Assembly (NCBI GenBank): GCA_039029315.1
Contig: JBCCGK010000073.1
Location: 1 to 63,946, forward strand
DNA from: JBCCCJ01 sp039029315
Lineage (GTDB): Bacteria; Bacteroidota; Bacteroidia; J057
Direction of reading: 5' to 3'
Length of the DNA stretch: 63,946 nucleotides
The first letter of the stretch is position 1. Each line of letters begins with the position of its first letter. Shown piece by piece: positions 17,560 to 26,401 of the stretch. The position numbers and the translations under genes are program-made. The notes below the pieces were generated by a model. It was given only the letters and a program-made list of their open reading frames with translations. It searched no databases and had not been told where the DNA came from.

Positions 17560-19335
17560 ATGAGTATTCGTTTTGTCCTGATTTTTCTCGCTTGCCTGTT
17601 TGTTCCCTTGATTACCATAGGACAGTCCCTTTCTTCAACAAGGGTAACTGACTGGACTCTCGCTGGTTTGTCAGAAAACAGAATAGATCCTCCTTTGATC
17701 CTTGACTTTCTGGAAGAGGGAGGAAGCAATGATGGGATGACTCCCAATGATTCCATTTTTCAGAAAGTTTTGACCCAATACGCTTCTACGCCCTTTCTGC
17801 TCCAATTTCCCATTGGAACCTACCTCTTCCGTCAAGCAATCGACTTGCCAGATAATATCATCCTGAGGGGAAGCGGGGCAGATTCTACTCTGTTATTGTT
17901 TGACCTGGAGGATCCGGCTCATCTGATTCAAATTCGGGGACAAGTGGGAATGGATACAGTTTATTTGAAGCAAACAGCACACAAGGATGAGAAGTACCTT
18001 CAGGTACAGGGAAGCCATCCTCTTCAGGCAGGGGAGTATATCAATCTTTTTGAAGCGGATGACAGTCTGATCACTTCTTCCTGGGCGCAATATTCTACCG
18101 GTCAGTTGGTACGGATACGTGAGATTGAGGCGGATACGCTCTGGTTGGATCAGCCATTGCGGAGAGATTTTTCTATCCGACACGCAGCACGTGTGGTATC
18201 TTTTCATCCTCGGACACAGGTGGGCATTGAGCAGCTAGGGATCCAACGCCTGGACCAGACAACTTCTCAGACCAGTAATATTTTGTTTGAATATGCTGCC
18301 AATAGTTGGCTGTCTTGTATCAGAAGCGAAAGATGCAACTTCGCTCATGCTGAAATCAAGCATAGCACACAAATAGAAATCAGCGGAAGTCATTTCGAAA
18401 AGGCCTTTTCTTATGGCGGGGGCGGGAAAGCTTATGGCGTCATGCTGCATTTTGCCTCGGGAAATTGCCTGATCCGGGACAACAGCTTTCGTAGTCTTCG
18501 GCATGCGATGATCCTGCAAGCGGGTGCCAATGGCAATGTTTTGGCCTACAATTACTCGACCAATCCATATTGGACAGGCGTGAGTTTGCCAGCCAATTCA
18601 GCAGGGGATCTTGTGCTGCATGGCAACTATCCATATGCCAATCTGCTGGAAGGGAATGTGGTGCAAAACATCGTTATTGACAACTCTCATGGAATCAATG
18701 GTCCGCATAATACCTTCTATCGCAACCGAGCCGAGTTGTATGGATTGTTCATGAATTCAGATCCGGCCAGTAATGGCCAAAATTTTCTTGGCAATGAGAT
18801 TCCCAACCCACAGTTCCTATTCGGAAATTATGTGCTTGCTGGATCGGATCACCTCGAAATTGCCAACAACGTTCGTGGCGTCCTTACCCCAGCCAATCAG
18901 GAAGTCTTGCCAGAAAACTCTCTTTTTGTCAATCAGGCTCCAAATCTGTTTGATGGTCAACTCAATATTCCCTTGATTGGCCATCCGAATTTGCTCAATA
19001 CACATACCATTCAGGCTCAAGACAGATTTGATGCCAATCATTCGACAGCCTGCGATGTGCCTGATCCTGTCCTGGCTAGCCATGCACAATCTGATCTGGA
19101 GGACATAAATGCCCAGCTATATCCCAATCCCGCCAAAAACCGGATTGAGATTGAGATAAAAGAAAGCCCGACTGTCAGGCTGGATCATGTGGAGGTGCTA
19201 GGCATAGATGGAAGCCTCCTCCTCAGCAGTAAAGGAAGTCTCCTTGATATTGGGCACTTACCGACGGGAATGTATCTCGTCAAAATCACCATTCAGGATG
19301 GTCGATTCTGGACAGAGAAGCTGCTCAAAGAATAA
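17560..19335 (+). CDS. secreted parallel beta-helix protein with T9SS sorting domain
   Basis: 591 residues. Signal peptide 1-22 (LACLFVPLITIGQ). An N-terminal pectate-lyase-like start (FQKVLTQYASTPFLLQFPIGTYLFRQAIDLPDNIILRGSG) leads into right-handed beta-helix repeats (NSWLSCIRSERCNFAHAEIKHS, GNCLIRDNSFRSLRHAMILQAGANGNVLAYNYS). The C-terminal 75 residues are a type A T9SS sorting domain (LYPNPAKNRIEIEI, then LPTGMYLVKI, ending ERxF-like WTEKLLKE). So it is exported through the type IX system to the cell surface. Whether it acts on polysaccharide is unknown. Confidence 0.9.
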   Translation: MSIRFVLIFLACLFVPLITIGQSLSSTRVTDWTLAGLSENRIDPPLILDFLEEGGSNDGMTPNDSIFQKVLTQYASTPFLLQFPIGTYLFRQAIDLPDNIILRGSGADSTLLLFDLEDPAHLIQIRGQVGMDTVYLKQTAHKDEKYLQVQGSHPLQAGEYINLFEADDSLITSSWAQYSTGQLVRIREIEADTLWLDQPLRRDFSIRHAARVVSFHPRTQVGIEQLGIQRLDQTTSQTSNILFEYAANSWLSCIRSERCNFAHAEIKHSTQIEISGSHFEKAFSYGGGGKAYGVMLHFASGNCLIRDNSFRSLRHAMILQAGANGNVLAYNYSTNPYWTGVSLPANSAGDLVLHGNYPYANLLEGNVVQNIVIDNSHGINGPHNTFYRNRAELYGLFMNSDPASNGQNFLGNEIPNPQFLFGNYVLAGSDHLEIANNVRGVLTPANQEVLPENSLFVNQAPNLFDGQLNIPLIGHPNLLNTHTIQAQDRFDANHSTACDVPDPVLASHAQSDLEDINAQLYPNPAKNRIEIEIKESPTVRLDHVEVLGIDGSLLLSSKGSLLDIGHLPTGMYLVKITIQDGRFWTEKLLKE

Positions 19336-19504
19336 GTTTAACTTTATCCATTTTTTATAGGAGAAAAATCCTCCCATATGCTCTGGAAACGATCATTTTG
19401 AATGAATGAACTTCGCTGTTTTTGGATGATGTTGATTAATTCTCATTGAAAATAGGGTAGTGGTTCAACAGTAATGCGAATCTTCCGACAGAATATTTGT
19501 AGAG

Positions 19505-19619
19505 ATGATCGGCAGACCATCTCTCGCTTTGCCTATCGTAGATAGGAAGGCATTCTCTTCGATAACATCCCACCTAGCAATGGTCTGCCGATCATTGCAA
19601 TGGTCTGCCGATCATTGCT
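19505..19619. repeat. inverted plus tandem repeat set
   Basis: ATGGTCTGCCGATCAT occurs at 19580-19595 and 19600-19615, as part of a 20-bp unit repeated in tandem, and in inverted form at 19505-19520. The inverted copy could pair with either tandem copy. Between them lies a small hairpin CCTATC-GTA-GATAGG (about 19532-19546). This could fold as RNA or mark an old insertion. Confidence 0.65.
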
Positions 19620-19683
19620 ACGTGCCGATGACAGCCTTACATGTATTGCACTACCGAAAATAGATTTGTGAAGCTTTGAAAGC

Positions 19684-19720
19684 AGATTTGAATTTCCATT
19701 TTGGCCAAAGTCAAACTAAG
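19684..19720. repeat. dispersed intergenic repeat, copy 2
   Basis: Nearly identical to 131-168 (see that entry). It ends exactly where the fold-back element at 19721 begins, so the element may have inserted at the edge of this repeat. Confidence 0.7.
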
Positions 19721-19886
19721 GAAACTGTTTAAAAATGTTATTCGAGAAGAATGAGACATATTTTGGAACCTTGACGGCGCCTTTTTCGCTCGAAATCCCG
19801 ATGGATCGGGATTCCTCGCAAAAAGAGGCTTGTCAGAACCCAAAATATGCCCTTCCTCTTTCAAATTCCAAAGTTTGAACAGTTTC
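19721..19886. mobile_element. MITE-like fold-back element
   Basis: 166 bp with terminal inverted repeats GAAACTGTTTAAA (19721-19733) and TTTGAACAGTTTC (19874-19886), 12 of 13 complementary. The arms stay related inward: CATATTTTGG (19757-19766) faces CCAAAATATG (19840-19849) at nearly equal distance from each end. The centre is a perfect hairpin AATCCCGAT-GG-ATCGGGATT (19794-19813). It carries no transposase gene. Flanking duplications are not clear. Confidence 0.65.
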
Positions 19887-19890
19887 TAAT

Positions 19891-20088
19891 TCACTCCTCT
19901 ATGATCTCCTTTACACGTCCTACTATTCCACTTTGGAGCCGAACTTTGATCCCATGCGGATGTGTAGAGGAATTGGTCAGAATTTGTTTGACGATGCCTT
20001 GGGTACGCGTGCCGCTTCGTTGATGATGCTTTTGGACAATTTGGACTGCCTGACCGATTTTGATGTTTTTTCTACTATTGCCGTTCAT
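19891..20088 (-). CDS. ywbE: YwbE family protein
   Basis: 65 residues matching the small YwbE/DUF2196 family along its length: KIGQAVQIVQKHHQRSGTRTQGIVKQILTNSSTHPHGIKVRL..G.VGRV. The family has a compact beta fold and unknown function. Its stop lies 4 bp from the fold-back element, so that element may supply its terminator. Confidence 0.85.
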   Translation of the reverse strand: MNGNSRKNIKIGQAVQIVQKHHQRSGTRTQGIVKQILTNSSTHPHGIKVRLQSGIVGRVKEIIEE

Positions 20089-20243
20089 GCTGAATTGTTG
20101 AGTGAATACTGGGGCAAAATTAGATGGAAATATGAGAGAAATACAAAGGAGAGATACTTTGTTTCTTTTTCTTTCTACCTTCGTGCTCCCAAATCATTCA
20201 CTCAAAATCAATGGGTGAATGCTTGCCGTCAACCATCATCCTT

Positions 20244-22292
20244 ATGAATCCACCTATTGCAAACAAAATCCCCCACTTGCTTGAAAAACATGGGCATAGT
20301 CGTCTCGACAATTATTATTGGATGCGAGAGCGAGAGAATCCAGCAGTCATCGACTATCTGGAAGCTGAAAATGCTTATTCAGCCTCTATTCTGGCCCACA
20401 CTGAGCATCTTCAGCAAGAATTATTTGAAGAAATCAAAAGCCGGATTAAGAAGGATGATACCTCTGTCCCATATCGCTTAGAGGCGTTTTACTACTACCA
20501 TCGCCATGAGGAAGGAAAGGAATATCCAATTTTTTGCCGAAAAAAAGAGAGTCTGGAAGCTGAAGAAGAGATCCTCTTGAATATCAATGAATTGGCAGAA
20601 GGACACAATTATTTTCAGGTTGCTGGATTGAAGCTGAGCAAGGACCATTCCCTGATGGCCTATGGGGTAGACACCGTTGGCAGACGGATATATACCGCCT
20701 ATGTGAAGGACCTGAGGACAGGCGAAACCTTGCCAACAAGTATTCCGAATATGACTGGAAATATGGTTTGGGCCAATGACAATAAGACCCTGTTTTATGC
20801 CAGGCAAGACCCTGAGACCTTGCGTTCTCACAAAATCTTCCGCCACATCCTTGGCACAGATCCACAAGAAGATGTCCTGGTGTATGAGGAAACAGACGAT
20901 ACATTTAGCTGTTATATCAGTAAATCGAAATCCAAACAATATCTCAGCATTGGATGTGCCAGTACCTTGAGTACTGAAGTCAGAATACTGGAAGCAGACA
21001 ATCCCATGGGGAACTTTCGTGTTCTTCAGCCCAGAGAGGAGAAACACGAATACTCCAGTTCGCATTTTGATGGATATTTCTACCTCATCACCAATTGGGA
21101 GGCGACCAATTTTAGATTGATGCGAACAAAGATAGATCAATTGCAAAAAGAACATTGGGAGGAGGTAATTCCGCATCGTGAGGATGTCTTGCTTGAAAGC
21201 ATCGATATTTTTCGTGATTATCTCGTTTTGGAAGAACGGAAAGATGGCCTTAACCACATTCGAATCATTCCGTGGAAGGAACCTCAGAAGGAATATTATG
21301 TCGACTTCCATGATCCTGTTTATGATGCCTGGGTGGGGTATAATCCAGATATCGAGACCACGCTCATGCGGTTTAGCTATCAATCCCTGACTACTCCCGT
21401 CAGCACTTATGATATGGATCTCCACAGCAAAGATCGAAGCCTGCTGAAGCAACAGGAAGTATTGGGGGACTTTGAGGTGGGAAATTATCGTTCCGAACGC
21501 CTGTTTTCCACTGCTGAAGACGGTACGCAAGTACCAATGTCTGTGGTCTATCGAATTGATCAACGAAAAGAGGGCCCTCAACCGCTTCTGCTGTACTCCT
21601 ATGGATCATATGGACATAGCATGGATCCCTATTTCAGTTCTGCCAGATTGAGTCTGCTGGATCGGGGATTTATCTACGTGATGGCCCACGTCCGAGGGGG
21701 ATCAGATTTAGGAAGAAAATGGTATGATACAGGAAAAATGCTACACAAGCGCAATACTTTTACCGACTTCATTGCCTGCGGAGAACATTTGGTAAAGGAA
21801 GGATATACCGATCCTGGACAGCTATTTTGCATGGGAGGGAGTGCAGGAGGACTTCTGATTGGAGCGACTATCAATATGAAGCCCGAACTCTTTCATGGTG
21901 CTATAGCTGATGTGCCTTTTGTAGATGTTGTGACGACCATGTTGGACGATGAAATCCCCCTGACAACTGGAGAGTATGATGAGTGGGGCAATCCCAATGA
22001 AAAACAATTTTATGACTATATGTTGTCCTATTCTCCCTACGATAATGTAGAAGCCAGGGCGTATCCACATTTGCTGGTATTGTCTGGGTTGCACGATTCT
22101 CAAGTGCAGTATTGGGAGCCGACCAAGTGGGTTGCCAAGCTCCGGGAACTCAAGACAGACCATCATCGATTATTGCTTCGGACCAATATGGCAGCAGGAC
22201 ATAGTGGTGCTTCTGGAAGATTTGAACCCTACAAGGAAGTCGCCCTGAAGTATGCCTTTCTGCTGGATTTGGTAGAGAAAAAATATACGTGA
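20244..22292 (+). CDS. prolyl oligopeptidase family peptidase (oligopeptidase B-like)
   Basis: 682 residues from ATG 20244; eleven upstream in-frame codons look non-coding. The N-terminal propeller region opens with the S9A signature HGHSRLDNYYWMRERENP. The catalytic alpha/beta-hydrolase domain has the nucleophile Ser in FCMGGSAGGLLIGA, Asp in LHDSQVQYWEP and His in AAGHSGASGR. HVRGGSDLGRKWYDTGK is the family's conserved oxyanion-side motif. No signal peptide is seen, so it is likely cytosolic, cleaving short peptides, after basic residues in the oligopeptidase B family. It converges on the interrupted gene, with a hairpin between them. Confidence 0.92.
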   Translation: MNPPIANKIPHLLEKHGHSRLDNYYWMRERENPAVIDYLEAENAYSASILAHTEHLQQELFEEIKSRIKKDDTSVPYRLEAFYYYHRHEEGKEYPIFCRKKESLEAEEEILLNINELAEGHNYFQVAGLKLSKDHSLMAYGVDTVGRRIYTAYVKDLRTGETLPTSIPNMTGNMVWANDNKTLFYARQDPETLRSHKIFRHILGTDPQEDVLVYEETDDTFSCYISKSKSKQYLSIGCASTLSTEVRILEADNPMGNFRVLQPREEKHEYSSSHFDGYFYLITNWEATNFRLMRTKIDQLQKEHWEEVIPHREDVLLESIDIFRDYLVLEERKDGLNHIRIIPWKEPQKEYYVDFHDPVYDAWVGYNPDIETTLMRFSYQSLTTPVSTYDMDLHSKDRSLLKQQEVLGDFEVGNYRSERLFSTAEDGTQVPMSVVYRIDQRKEGPQPLLLYSYGSYGHSMDPYFSSARLSLLDRGFIYVMAHVRGGSDLGRKWYDTGKMLHKRNTFTDFIACGEHLVKEGYTDPGQLFCMGGSAGGLLIGATINMKPELFHGAIADVPFVDVVTTMLDDEIPLTTGEYDEWGNPNEKQFYDYMLSYSPYDNVEARAYPHLLVLSGLHDSQVQYWEPTKWVAKLRELKTDHHRLLLRTNMAAGHSGASGRFEPYKEVALKYAFLLDLVEKKYT

Positions 22293-22299
22293 AAAAGAC

Positions 22300-22330
22300 A
22301 GACAGAGAGGCATCCTTCACCTCTCTGTCT
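22300..22330. terminator. bidirectional hairpin between convergent genes
   Basis: AGACAGAGAGG (22300-22310) and CCTCTCTGTCT (22320-22330) form a perfect 11-bp stem with a 9-nt loop, placed 8 bp after the peptidase stop and 26 bp before the stop of the minus-strand gene. There is no long T tract, so rho-independent function is probable but not certain. Confidence 0.7.
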
Positions 22331-22355
22331 CATCAAGTTGTTGAGCGTATTATGT

Positions 22356-25300
22356 TCAATCACTCACAGCGATTTCCAATGGCTGGGTCCAGGTCTTGAA
22401 CTCATCTGTATAGTATAGATAGGCCCTGGAAGCAGGCGCAGCATAGACGCCAGGAAGATCTGCTTTCAGGTCGAAATTCAATACCTTTTCCTCAGAAGGA
22501 GTCATCTGTCTGAAGTAACACACCAATTCATTGTCCAGAACTTCATAGAAGTCAAGGATGCCTTTTTCCTTCATCTCCTTGAGTTGCCAGGGTTGAGGAC
22601 TGAGACCAGCCGGAATCCCAAGGATGGCCATGGTCATCGGCAATCCGCCTGTAGTTTTGTTTCTGAGTTGGGCGGTTAAACGGACAGTTTCTCCTTGTTT
22701 TATAGCAGCTTGTCTCAGATTCGTCTCCAGATCGACAGAACAAGTTTCCTGTGAATGTGGTAGGTTGCTATACCAGTTGATAGCCAATACATAGGGAAGG
22801 GGCTGTCTGACACCATTGAATCGGACTTCGAAGCGATGCGGTCCGGCGTCCAATCCTTGTTCCAACCCACGAATTATGATAGGCTCTGTCCGTCCAGCTT
22901 CATAGCTTTGTTCCAGGATAGGATGTCCATCAGCAAGTACTTCGATGACGCCACTCGTTTCTGTTTGCTTGGCAAAAGCTGCATGCTGAATCAGTGCGCG
23001 TAGCGCAAGAACAGTGCTGTTGGTGGACCCGAATGCCCCATAGGCATTGCGTGAATTTCGAATGGACTTGGCCAATTCATTGATCTGCTGACGATTTGGG
23101 TTGTCTTCCTTCATCATGGCAAGTAGAATAAGCGAGGAGGTCTCAATACCCAGAGCAAGTCCTCCTGAACCTGGTGCGGAACGACCTGTTGTCTGGTAGG
23201 GAAATTGTCCGGTTGCTTCGCTTCTTTTCAATTCCAGTACTTGCAGACAAGCCATCGCTTTGTCATTCATGCCATAATTGAACAAGGCATTGGCAGCCAG
23301 CCCAAGTTGATAGGGATTGCGACTTTTTCTAGACATCTCATAGGCATAATCAAGTTCCTTTTCCAGTCCACTATAGCCGGCTTCAGTCAGAGCCCAGGTA
23401 ATATACAGACTCATGGTTGCCTGATCTGCCAATCCAAATTGGTGAAGGGCTCTTGGGTTTCGCATAAATCCACCATTTCCATCCCGACGACTGAGGAGCC
23501 ATTTGGCCGTACGGTCGATCATGTTTTGATCCACACCACTATACACTTTCTTCATATCGACGAATTCCATCAAGCCGTAGGCCGTCAGGCCCTCATGCGC
23601 GGGATTTCCACCAAACCACTCAAAACCGCCTCCACTAGACTCAAATGTGATCAATCTGTTGTAGCCTTTTTGAATGAGGGAATGTGCTCGTTTGCGAATC
23701 TCAGGCTTGTCCTGCTCTGTAGATTCCAGATAATCCAGAATCAGGAGATTTGGATAGGTACTGGAAGATGTCTGCTCAAAACATCCATATGGTTCACGGA
23801 GCATGCCTTCAAGCCCGGAAAGGATTTCTCCTGAGACATCGGGAAAGGCTGTGAGAGAGATGTTCATAGATCCATGAACTGCATGTGTCAAGTCTGCATC
23901 AAAACTGGCTGTCGGTTCTTCTGAGGAAAAAGCCACAGAGCTTGGGAATCCTTTGGGCGCAAATTTCACTTCCTCCTCTACACCATCTGACAATCCCCGA
24001 CTCTTGAATCCTATCCGGAGTTTGCCGATCCCTTTGGCAGCATTGACAAGGAATGGGACAAAGAGTGTCAAGGCTTTGCCCGTGGGCAAGTCAATGCGAG
24101 CTGGGAGTTTCTTCAATGGAATCAAGCCGTCAGGTATGGCGTAGCTCATTTGCCCATACTGAGGCTCAGTTGTATTGTTGGCCAGGGTAATGGGCAACAT
24201 CAAGGTATCGAACTGTACCAGACTGGTTGGGATTTTGGTACTAAGGGCGAAAGGAAGTTGGGAGAAAAATTTGTGCTCACTATGTCCGATGCTTCCATCC
24301 ACACCTATGCCTTCAGCAGTCACATTGAAGGAAGTCAAGGCATCAGAGGTATAGAATTTTACTTTTGCCTTGCCATTGCGACCGACTGACACATGTCCAT
24401 TCCAGTAGATGGTGGAGCGAAAATCATTTCGTGTTGCGGGGACTGACTGACCTTTGTAATTGGGAGCAGAAAATTCTCGGGCACGATAATAAGCTGTTGC
24501 TCGCTTGCCATTGCCTGATCGATTGACGACCTGATTGGCGGGCATTTGTGTCCAGGGAACTTGCTCATTGAGATCAAATTTGAAGGGAATATTGACCCAG
24601 AAATCCATTGGAGTATTGCCTTGCAAGGCTGGTGTGAATCTCAAATTGTGAATTTGCTTTTCGACTTGCTTGCCCAACAAGGGATGTGGGGAAGAAATCA
24701 CTCGATGCCTTTTGTAGTTTCCTTCTTTGTCCACCAGCACCCGCATCACAACCGTTCCTTCGATGCCGGCATTTTTCGCCACTGTCGGATAGCCAATTTG
24801 TTGGCGTACTTCCTGAATATTGATCAAGCCAGGTTGCTGATCAGCAAATACAAAGGCATTCATTTCTGGTTCCTCTTCTGGCAGTGCTGGCAATTCTTCG
24901 ATCGTGTCTCCATCAAAGAACTCTTCATCCTCTATATTCTTATCCTTAAAATCATCAGCGAACTCCTCATTCGATACAATAGGTCCATTCTGCGGGGCTA
25001 ATTCCTTCTTTTCTTCCAATAGAACGGGTGGGGGAGGAGGAACAGCTTCAACAGGTTCCGGAGCAATATCTGGCATAGGTTCTGGTATATCCATTGCCAT
25101 ATCGATCTCCTCTCTGTCTCTCTCATTGTCCAAGACAGCGATTTCCTCCATAGGTACAGCCTGGGCAGGAACAGGGACATTGTTTCCGTTGCGATTCCGC
25201 CTTGGAGCTGCCTGTTTGTTCTTTTTTCGTGCTCGGCCTCGGCCTACATTGACCCCAGCAACTTTTCCCACTATTCTATCAGCCGGCATAGCATTGAGTT

Positions 25301-25699
25301 GATTCGGGATGACCTGGCTAGCAACTCCTTCAGTACTTCTGTTTTTGCGAATGCCTGTTCCCGAAACCACAACTTCATCCAGCTGCACCTGATCTGGTGC
25401 GAGTTGTACTTCCAGATTTTTGTTTTTGCCCACATTGTGATGAACGGAGGTATAACCCAGGTAGGAGAATGTTAGGGATTGACCACTCTGAACATCCAGT
25501 TGAAACCGACCATCCATATCTGTCATGGTCCCTTGATTGTTTTCAGGGATCAGGACCGTCGCTCCTGGCAACGGTTCTCCATCTACACTCTTCACTACGC
25601 CGACGACTGTATTGATTTTTCTCAGTCTCAGGTTGTAGCGATTGCCATAGTCATTCACTGATACATAACATCCACCTAAGTCGGCATGATTGACTGAAA
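22356..25699 (-). pseudogene. C-terminal part of interrupted alpha-2-macroglobulin-like gene
   Basis: This is the 3' part of a host gene split by the prophage; the 5' part is at 60294-62152. Apparent codons upstream of 25699, including an ATG at 25727, are prophage DNA. Order: end of a first CarboxypepD_reg-like domain; a second one (VVGVVKSVDGEPLPGATVLIP, about 25400-25610); a SusC-like motif LDEVVVSGTGIRKNRS (about 25340-25385); a Pro/Glu-rich linker; a TonB C-terminal-type domain (YPTVAKNAGIEGTVVMRVLVDKEG ... NIPFKF, about 24570-24810); an A2M domain; a thioester motif YGCFEQTSS near 23767-23794 inside an alpha/alpha-toroid-like region; and a C-terminal receptor-type domain. Without its signal peptide this fragment is probably not functional. 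Confidence 0.85.
25696..25699. repeat. target-site duplication GAAA, left copy
   Basis: GAAA lies directly outside the left prophage end; the matching copy is at 60294-60297. Counting it once restores the reading frame of the split host gene exactly, which supports a 4-bp duplication. Confidence 0.75.
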
Positions 25700-25724
25700 T
25701 ATAAGGGGCATAACACTTCGTACA
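25700..25724 (+). repeat. left terminal inverted repeat / transposase site L1
   Basis: The pattern TATAA..GGCA.A.CA...CGTACA is shared with the right end (60269-60293, read inward). Both repeats are exactly 25 bp from the prophage border and end in CGTACA. This is the likely outermost transposase site. Confidence 0.75.
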
Positions 25725-25776
25725 CATTTAAAAATCATCGAAAAAACGCTTAACTAGCTGCAAATCAATAAAAAAA

Positions 25777-25790
25777 GACCATTTATGGTC
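25777..25790. promoter_or_regulatory. palindrome GACCATTTATGGTC near left end
   Basis: Perfect 6-bp arms (GACCAT/ATGGTC) with a TT centre between two transposase-type sites. It could bind the repressor or a host factor. Function unknown. Confidence 0.4.
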
Positions 25791-25799
25791 AATGGCCTT

Positions 25800-25816
25800 G
25801 CAAATCAAAACGTACA
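25800..25816 (+). repeat. internal transposase-type site at left end
   Basis: GCAAATCAAAACGTACA is identical over 17 bp to the right-end site (60269-60285, minus strand). A half site GCAAATCAA lies at 25760-25768. Spacing from the outer site is about 92 bp. Confidence 0.75.
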
Positions 25817-25836
25817 TTTTTTTCTATTGCGTCACC

Positions 25837-25848
25837 GTTTGCGCAAAC
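25837..25848. promoter_or_regulatory. perfect palindrome GTTTGCGCAAAC
   Basis: A 12-bp perfect palindrome between the left-end sites and the repressor gene's 3' end. It may be a protein-binding site; it is not followed by a T tract, so a terminator is unlikely. Confidence 0.4.
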
Positions 25849-25894
25849 AAATTCACCCCAAAACACGTACTAAGATACCCATAGATTCTTTTCC

Positions 25895-26314
25895 TTAGCT
25901 GTTTTTTTTCAGCAATTCAATCATGTCGCGCAATGTCTCATTCTCTCGCTTTAATGAATCTATCAGGGCATTTTTGGCCCGTATTACTTCCCTCAACGAT
26001 CCCAAAGAATCAGTTGAATGCCCGCTTTCAGTGGGCTTTAGTACGTTGTGTTCAATGTTACCATCAGTGTTACCGTCAATGTTACCATTGGTGTCATCCG
26101 CTTCACCATGTGTCAACCATTCAAAATCTACACCCATTTTTTCGGCAAATAGTATCAACAGTTCAATACTTATTTTCTTGCTTCCTGACTCGAAACCAGC
26201 ATAGTAAGAGCGAGAAACCCCTAAAATCTGCCCTACCTCCTGTTGTGTCATTCCTGTTGGTTTCCTTGTATCATACAATCTTTTGCCTAAAGCCTTCCTG
26301 CTTGATTCTTCCAT
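25895..26314 (-). CDS. XRE-family phage repressor
   Basis: 139 residues from ATG 26314; the frame also has an upstream TTG at 26323. The N-terminal helix-turn-helix (GMTQQEVGQILGVSRSYYAGFESGSKKISIELLILFAEKMGV) is XRE/Cro-CI type. A low-complexity linker with GN.DGN repeats is encoded by three 12-bp tandem repeats (26057-26092). The C-terminus is a coiled coil (LREVIRAKNALIDSLKRENETLRDMIELL) for dimerisation. No LexA-like peptidase domain is present, so control is not by self-cleavage. It is divergent from the Cro-like gene across two palindromes and likely represses the early operon. CpG is more frequent here than in the rest of the prophage, hinting at module exchange. Confidence 0.85.
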   Translation of the reverse strand: MEESSRKALGKRLYDTRKPTGMTQQEVGQILGVSRSYYAGFESGSKKISIELLILFAEKMGVDFEWLTHGEADDTNGNIDGNTDGNIEHNVLKPTESGHSTDSLGSLREVIRAKNALIDSLKRENETLRDMIELLKKNS

Positions 26315-26334
26315 AAGTATCAATTTCTTCTTGT

Positions 26335-26348
26335 AATTCCTTGGAATT
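26335..26348. promoter_or_regulatory. operator-like palindrome AATTCCTTGGAATT
   Basis: Perfect 6-bp arms with a TT centre. It overlaps the TTGG that serves as a -33 element of the early promoter. It is a candidate operator for the repressor or Cro-like protein. Confidence 0.55.
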
Positions 26349-26370
26349 GTCTCTAATAGTGGTATATTTG
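26341..26370 (+). promoter_or_regulatory. early promoter of the lytic operon
   Basis: TTGG (26341-26344), an 18-bp spacer and TATATTTG (26363-26370) match the Bacteroidetes consensus TTTG-N19-TAnnTTTG, 31 bp before the Cro-like start. Both elements are overlapped by palindromes. Confidence 0.65.
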
Positions 26371-26390
26371 TTCCCTATTGCGGAACAAAT
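26366..26390. promoter_or_regulatory. operator-like inverted repeat ATTTGTTCC-N7-GGAACAAAT
   Basis: Perfect 9-bp arms around CTATTGC. It overlaps the -7 box of the early promoter, so binding would block transcription. It is the best operator candidate for the repressor. Confidence 0.7.
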
Positions 26391-26401
26391 GAAACAAAAT
26401 T

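Larger units (their letters stand above)
19336..19890. other. 555-bp intergenic region rich in repeats
   Basis: No gene is supported here. It holds, in order, an inverted/tandem repeat set (19505-19619), a copy of the dispersed repeat (19684-19720) and a fold-back element (19721-19886). The short open frame inside the fold-back element looks like a by-product of its sequence. Confidence 0.6.

Noticed and set aside
19580..19619. Tandem repeats as a CRISPR array
   Set aside because: Only two direct copies, with 4-bp spacing, and no cas genes nearby.
19637..19864. 75-codon minus-strand frame
   Set aside because: It is contained mostly in the fold-back element and has no coding character or homologue I recognise.
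20478..21581. 367-codon frame antisense to the S9 peptidase
   Set aside because: It is a shadow frame; the plus strand encodes a complete peptidase with its catalytic triad.
25694..25700. Prophage end beginning with TG near 25695, as in Mu
   Set aside because: Pairing it with the TG on the right side gives no duplication and puts the joined host gene out of frame.
25725..25727. ATG start for the C-terminal macroglobulin fragment
   Set aside because: These codons lie inside the prophage end; the gene really starts on the far side of the prophage.
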